A stretch of DNA of 64,000 bases from an uncultured Mycoplasmatota bacterium (GTDB taxonomy: Bacteria; Bacillota_I; Bacilli_A; Izemoplasmatales; Izemoplasmataceae), in NCBI GenBank assembly GCA_913056275.1, contig CAJXLP010000001.1, forward strand, positions 124,001-188,000, read 5' to 3'. A model generated the notes under the pieces. It worked only from the letters and a program-made list of their open reading frames with translations, was not told where the DNA came from and searched no databases. Both the position numbers and the translations under genes were made by a program. Shown here piece by piece: positions 61,078-64,000 of this stretch (position 1 is the stretch's first letter; each line of letters begins with the position of its first letter).

Positions 61078-61113
61078 AAAGCCTCAGGACACATCGGTGT
61101 CCTGAGGCTTTTT
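61076..61113. terminator. Bidirectional terminator between HAD gene and histidine kinase
   Basis: Perfect 17-bp stem AAAAAGCCTCAGGACAC/GTGTCCTGAGGCTTTTT with a 4-base loop; overlaps the stop codons of both convergent genes. Confidence 0.92.
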
Positions 61114-62826
61114 AATTGTGATGGTTGCTTGCACTGCGTTGCGTAAATTTTCTATCTGATAATCAAATCCATGCGCTTTTAATATCTCACTTACCAGATA
61201 CAGTCCAATGCCTGAACTTTTCGATGTGGTCTCATCAAAGGATTCGTTATCACCGCGATAAAATGGTGTCCAAATATTTTGAATAACTGTTTCGTCAAGT
61301 GTGACACCGTAATTGATGATTCTAAATATGATGGATTCTTCAGTATCTTTTAACTGAACTTCAATCGTTTCACCATTGGGGGAGTATTTGATGGCGTTGG
61401 TCATAAAGTTGGATATGGCACGGTGCATTAGCTTAGGATCTGCTGTAATTTCAATGCTCGAATCAACATCTTCTATATAGTTGAAATTCCGTTGTTTTAC
61501 AAGCGGGTTGAACTCGCCTTTTAATTGCGAAACCATTTTTGTGAAATCAAATGTTTGTGTTTTTAATGGAAGTTCTTTGGAGTCTAATCGATACACTTCA
61601 AGAAGGTCTTGAATGAGAAGTGTTGAGCGGTTGACTTCATCCAATACATTTTGGAATTCCCCTTGAATTTGCTTTTCTGGAATGATTCCGTCAATGATAC
61701 CTTGTATGGTGACTTGCACAATCATTAATGGCGTTTTGAGTTCGTGTGAAATGGTAGATACCAATTGTTTTTTTAAGTCGACTTGTTGACTTTGATCTTT
61801 GTATAATGCCATCAATTCTTGGTTATTTTGATTTAAATTGACGAGTGCGTTTTTCAAGTTTTTGGACAGTGAATTAATGCTTTTAGATAAAGACGTCGCC
61901 TCTTTACTTTTGAATTCAAGTGCTTCAGCTTCGAAGTTTAAACTGGAAATCTCCTGTGCGACTTGCTCGATTTTTAAGATTGGATTAGACGCCACTTTTC
62001 CGATTCTAAAGCTATATAAAAGAATGAGAAGTAAGGCACTTAAATAGACGTAGTTTTGATAATTTGCCAAGATCGAAACGATGTTTGACGTATTCTGTAA
62101 GTTAAAGACGGTTAAGATGTAGTCATCTCCGATTGGATTAATGTAAACCATTGTATTGCGTGGTCCATAACTCGACGCATATCGCCACCCATCATCGTAT
62201 TCATAAGGCGCTAAATAAGAGCTGGATAGACGGCTTACTTCGAAATTGATGTTGACATCAGTCGCATATGCATGGTTCGTAATATTGGGTATTTCTTGAC
62301 TAACAACAAACCCGTTGACACTTTGGCAAGTATCTTCCAAACAGACGTTTTCAAATAGTTGTGATTGATTGACAAAAAGAGTTGTAAATACGTAGGACTC
62401 GTCATTAAGTGGTTTGATGACTCCAAATACATTGTCATTTCTGCTTAGCAGCAAGTAATCATTGAGGGTCACATTTAATGTATCCCCGGATAAAGAATCA
62501 TTTATATTTACACTAATTTGTGAAGGATCTGACGGCATCAACTGAAAATTCTCATCAATCATGACGGAGACAGCGTTATTGTTTTGAATGAATGTATCCA
62601 TAATTGAATAATAATCGTTGTTCGTCACTTCATTCATGTTGGCCACGTATTCTTGATTGGCATTTTCAAACGATGCCAATTGACGCTGTTCATAAAAGTT
62701 CGGAAAAAATGTGGCGTTGAGTAAAAACTGGATGACAAAAAACGTGATGAACACAAGAATGATCAACACGGTAATTTGGACAGTTAATGTTTGATTGTAA
62801 TACATGTTTTTTAGGCGATTAATCAT
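61084..62826 (-). CDS. Sensor histidine kinase with external sensor domain
   Basis: 580 residues from ATG at 62826. Two membrane helices (about 15-37 and 255-275) enclose a sensor domain of about 215 residues on the outside, with a likely disulfide (CLEDTC). A HAMP-like linker follows, then HisKA with His361 in STISHELKTP and an ATPase domain ending SSGIGLYLVSEIL. It overlaps the response regulator by 8 bases. The signal is unknown; no target gene is adjacent except the divergent mnmG. Confidence 0.9.
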   Translation of the reverse strand: MINRLKNMYYNQTLTVQITVLIILVFITFFVIQFLLNATFFPNFYEQRQLASFENANQEYVANMNEVTNNDYYSIMDTFIQNNNAVSVMIDENFQLMPSDPSQISVNINDSLSGDTLNVTLNDYLLLSRNDNVFGVIKPLNDESYVFTTLFVNQSQLFENVCLEDTCQSVNGFVVSQEIPNITNHAYATDVNINFEVSRLSSSYLAPYEYDDGWRYASSYGPRNTMVYINPIGDDYILTVFNLQNTSNIVSILANYQNYVYLSALLLILLYSFRIGKVASNPILKIEQVAQEISSLNFEAEALEFKSKEATSLSKSINSLSKNLKNALVNLNQNNQELMALYKDQSQQVDLKKQLVSTISHELKTPLMIVQVTIQGIIDGIIPEKQIQGEFQNVLDEVNRSTLLIQDLLEVYRLDSKELPLKTQTFDFTKMVSQLKGEFNPLVKQRNFNYIEDVDSSIEITADPKLMHRAISNFMTNAIKYSPNGETIEVQLKDTEESIIFRIINYGVTLDETVIQNIWTPFYRGDNESFDETTSKSSGIGLYLVSEILKAHGFDYQIENLRNAVQATITIKKPQDTDVS

Positions 62827-63499
62827 AAGCCTCAAATCGATACCCGACGCCAAAGATGGTTTTTATAAAGTCGCCATACTCGTTTAGATGTTTGCGGAGT
62901 TTTTTTACATACGTATCGACCAAGCGAGGATCACCTTCAACATCTTTGCCCCACACTCGGTCAAACACGTGTTCACGCGAACAGATTTGGTTGGAGTTTT
63001 CAATGAAAAATGTAAGTAATTCATATTCTTTGCGTGCTAGTGGGAGCTCTTGATCATCAAGCTGGATGACTTTACGACGCGTATCAACTTGCAAATGAGG
63101 GACTTGAATGTGATGACTTGGAACCGTTTTTTCATGTGAGAAACGAGCCATTAAAGCATTGATTTTTGCCACCAACACCCGCGGATTGAAAGGCTTTGTG
63201 ATGTAGTCATCAACTTTTAAATCGTATCCTTTTAAAATATCTTCTTCATCAGATAATGCGCTCATCATAATAATTGGGACATCTGACTGAGTGCGTAATT
63301 TTTTGGCGATTTCCCACCCACTCATTTTAGGAAGCATGATATCTAAGCAGACTAAATGAAACGATTGTTTTTGAATCGCATCTAGTGCTGCCTTTCCATC
63401 AAACGCTTGTGTAACTTCATAATCTTCGTTGGTAAGGTAGTTGTAAATCATTCGATTAATGGTTGGTTCATCTTCCACTAAAAGTATTTTTTTCTTCAT
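62819..63499 (-). CDS. OmpR-family response regulator
   Basis: 227 residues: receiver domain with Asp53 (CLDIMLPKMSG), VEDEP acidic pair, TKPFNP; winged helix with ARKEYELLTF, REHVFDRVWG, RLVDTYVKKLRKHL and IFGVGYRFE. Start ATG 63499 gives MKKKILLVEDE; an ATG two codons upstream is possible. Partner of the kinase gene that overlaps its end. Divergent from mnmG. Confidence 0.92.
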   Translation of the reverse strand: MKKKILLVEDEPTINRMIYNYLTNEDYEVTQAFDGKAALDAIQKQSFHLVCLDIMLPKMSGWEIAKKLRTQSDVPIIMMSALSDEEDILKGYDLKVDDYITKPFNPRVLVAKINALMARFSHEKTVPSHHIQVPHLQVDTRRKVIQLDDQELPLARKEYELLTFFIENSNQICSREHVFDRVWGKDVEGDPRLVDTYVKKLRKHLNEYGDFIKTIFGVGYRFEAYD

Positions 63500-63605
63500 A
63501 AACATCTCATTTCCATTTTACACATTATAGCGCATTGCCGTGCCGGATAAAAGTTAATCTATTTACTAATTGCTAGACACAGTATAAAATGACCGTGGTG
63601 ATACT

Positions 63606-64000
63606 ATGTATGATGTAATTGTCATTGGAGCAGGTCACGCAGGCAGTGAAGCATGCTTGGCTAGCGCTAGGTTAGGTAAAAAGACCTTATTGGTGACAGG
63701 AAATATTAATATGATAGCGACAATGCCTTGCAATCCGTCCGTGGGCGGACCTGCAAAAGGGATTGTCGTACGAGAAATCGATGCATTAGGTGGAGAGATG
63801 GCTGAGAATACAGATGCCACTCAAATCCAAATGCGTCTTTTAAACCATTCCAAAGGGCCTGCCGTACAAGCCCTAAGAGCCCAATCTGACAAAGTGGCGT
63901 ATTCGAGAAGAATGCGCGACTTGATTTTAGCGCAAGACCATTTAGATACGGTTGAAGCATATGTTGACAAAGTCATTGTCAACAACGGCGTCGCACAAGG
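63606..64000 (+). CDS. mnmG: tRNA uridine-5-carboxymethylaminomethyl modification enzyme MnmG, 5' part
   Basis: The gene runs off the window; the first 131 residues are seen. FAD-binding GxGxxG as [11 protein letters not shown], then the MnmG-specific [12 protein letters not shown] motif and [21 protein letters not shown] (key SKGPAV..LRAQ). Acts with MnmE, whose gene is at 19.4-20.8 kb. GTGGTGAT-type ribosome site; TATAAA at about 63582 may be the -10. Confidence 0.94.
   Translation, partial: MYDVIVIGAGHAGSEACLASARLGKKTLLVTGNINMIATMPCNPSVGGPAKGIVVREIDALGGEMAENTDATQIQMRLLNHSKGPAVQALRAQSDKVAYSRRMRDLILAQDHLDTVEAYVDKVIVNNGVAQ

Overview
The window is chromosomal, gene-dense and probably origin-proximal DNA of a low-complexity Bacillota-lineage bacterium. 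Supporting signs are recF-gyrB-gyrA order, rnmV-rsmA, spoVG-prs, rpoE-pyrG-fba, tilS-hpt-ftsH, dnaX-ebfC-recR, two T-box leaders, RNA polymerase delta, and a perfect Spo0J/ParB parS site inside rnmV. UGA is a stop codon (for example at the ends of tldD and ebfC) and tryptophan is TGG, so this is not a Mycoplasma-type code. Gene content plus a DNA-degradation locus make a free-living Mycoplasmatota relative (Izemoplasma/Acholeplasma-like) my best guess; this is inference from gene content, and no rRNA or tRNA gene is visible to test it.

Layout. 1-5.2 kb: recF (3' part), gyrB, gyrA. 5.2-7.8 kb: T-box-controlled serS, then convergent HIT and HAD genes. 7.9-12.6 kb: pta, a lipid kinase, rnmV (with parS), rsmA, spoVG, prs. 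12.6-16.9 kb: T-box-controlled asnS, a MATE exporter, a small membrane protein, a CDF metal exporter. 16.9-20.8 kb (minus): SPFH/RDD/NfeD membrane operon and mnmE. 20.8-24.3 kb: membrane protein, dnaX, ebfC, recR. 24.4-32.4 kb: one operon with a CUT1/Ugp-type ABC importer, a nuclease lipoprotein and a giant Ig/OB-repeat lipoprotein. 32.4-35.2 kb: a second nuclease lipoprotein and two NrnA-type DHH phosphoesterases. 35.3-42 kb: phoB, pstS, pstC, pstA, pstB, phoU, phoR. 42-49.6 kb: ywiB, rpoE, pyrG, tldD, tldE, fba, an unknown helical protein, cysE. 49.6-56.1 kb (minus): cysK, lysS, rqcP, ftsH, hpt, tilS. 56.2-64 kb: LytTR regulator with a beta-propeller membrane partner, rpmE, tdk, tadA, SRP RNA, a Cof-type HAD, a two-component pair (minus), and the start of mnmG.

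The most interesting part is 24.4-42 kb. It reads as an extracellular nucleic-acid feeding and phosphate-acquisition system: surface-anchored staphylococcal-nuclease-type enzymes and an OB-fold-rich surface protein are co-transcribed with an ABC importer, followed by nano-RNA/pAp phosphoesterases and a complete Pho/Pst regulon. Thymidine kinase, hpt and prs elsewhere in the window fit nucleoside salvage. Two transporter subunits are structurally odd: the PstS binding protein has its two halves in swapped order (apparent circular permutation), and PstA carries an extra external domain resembling PDZ.

No insertion sequence, prophage, CRISPR array, tRNA or rRNA was recognised, and no gene-free stretch exceeds 300 bases. 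The longest gaps hold the two T-boxes (5224-5474 and 12603-12820) and the promoter region of the ABC operon (24300-24476).
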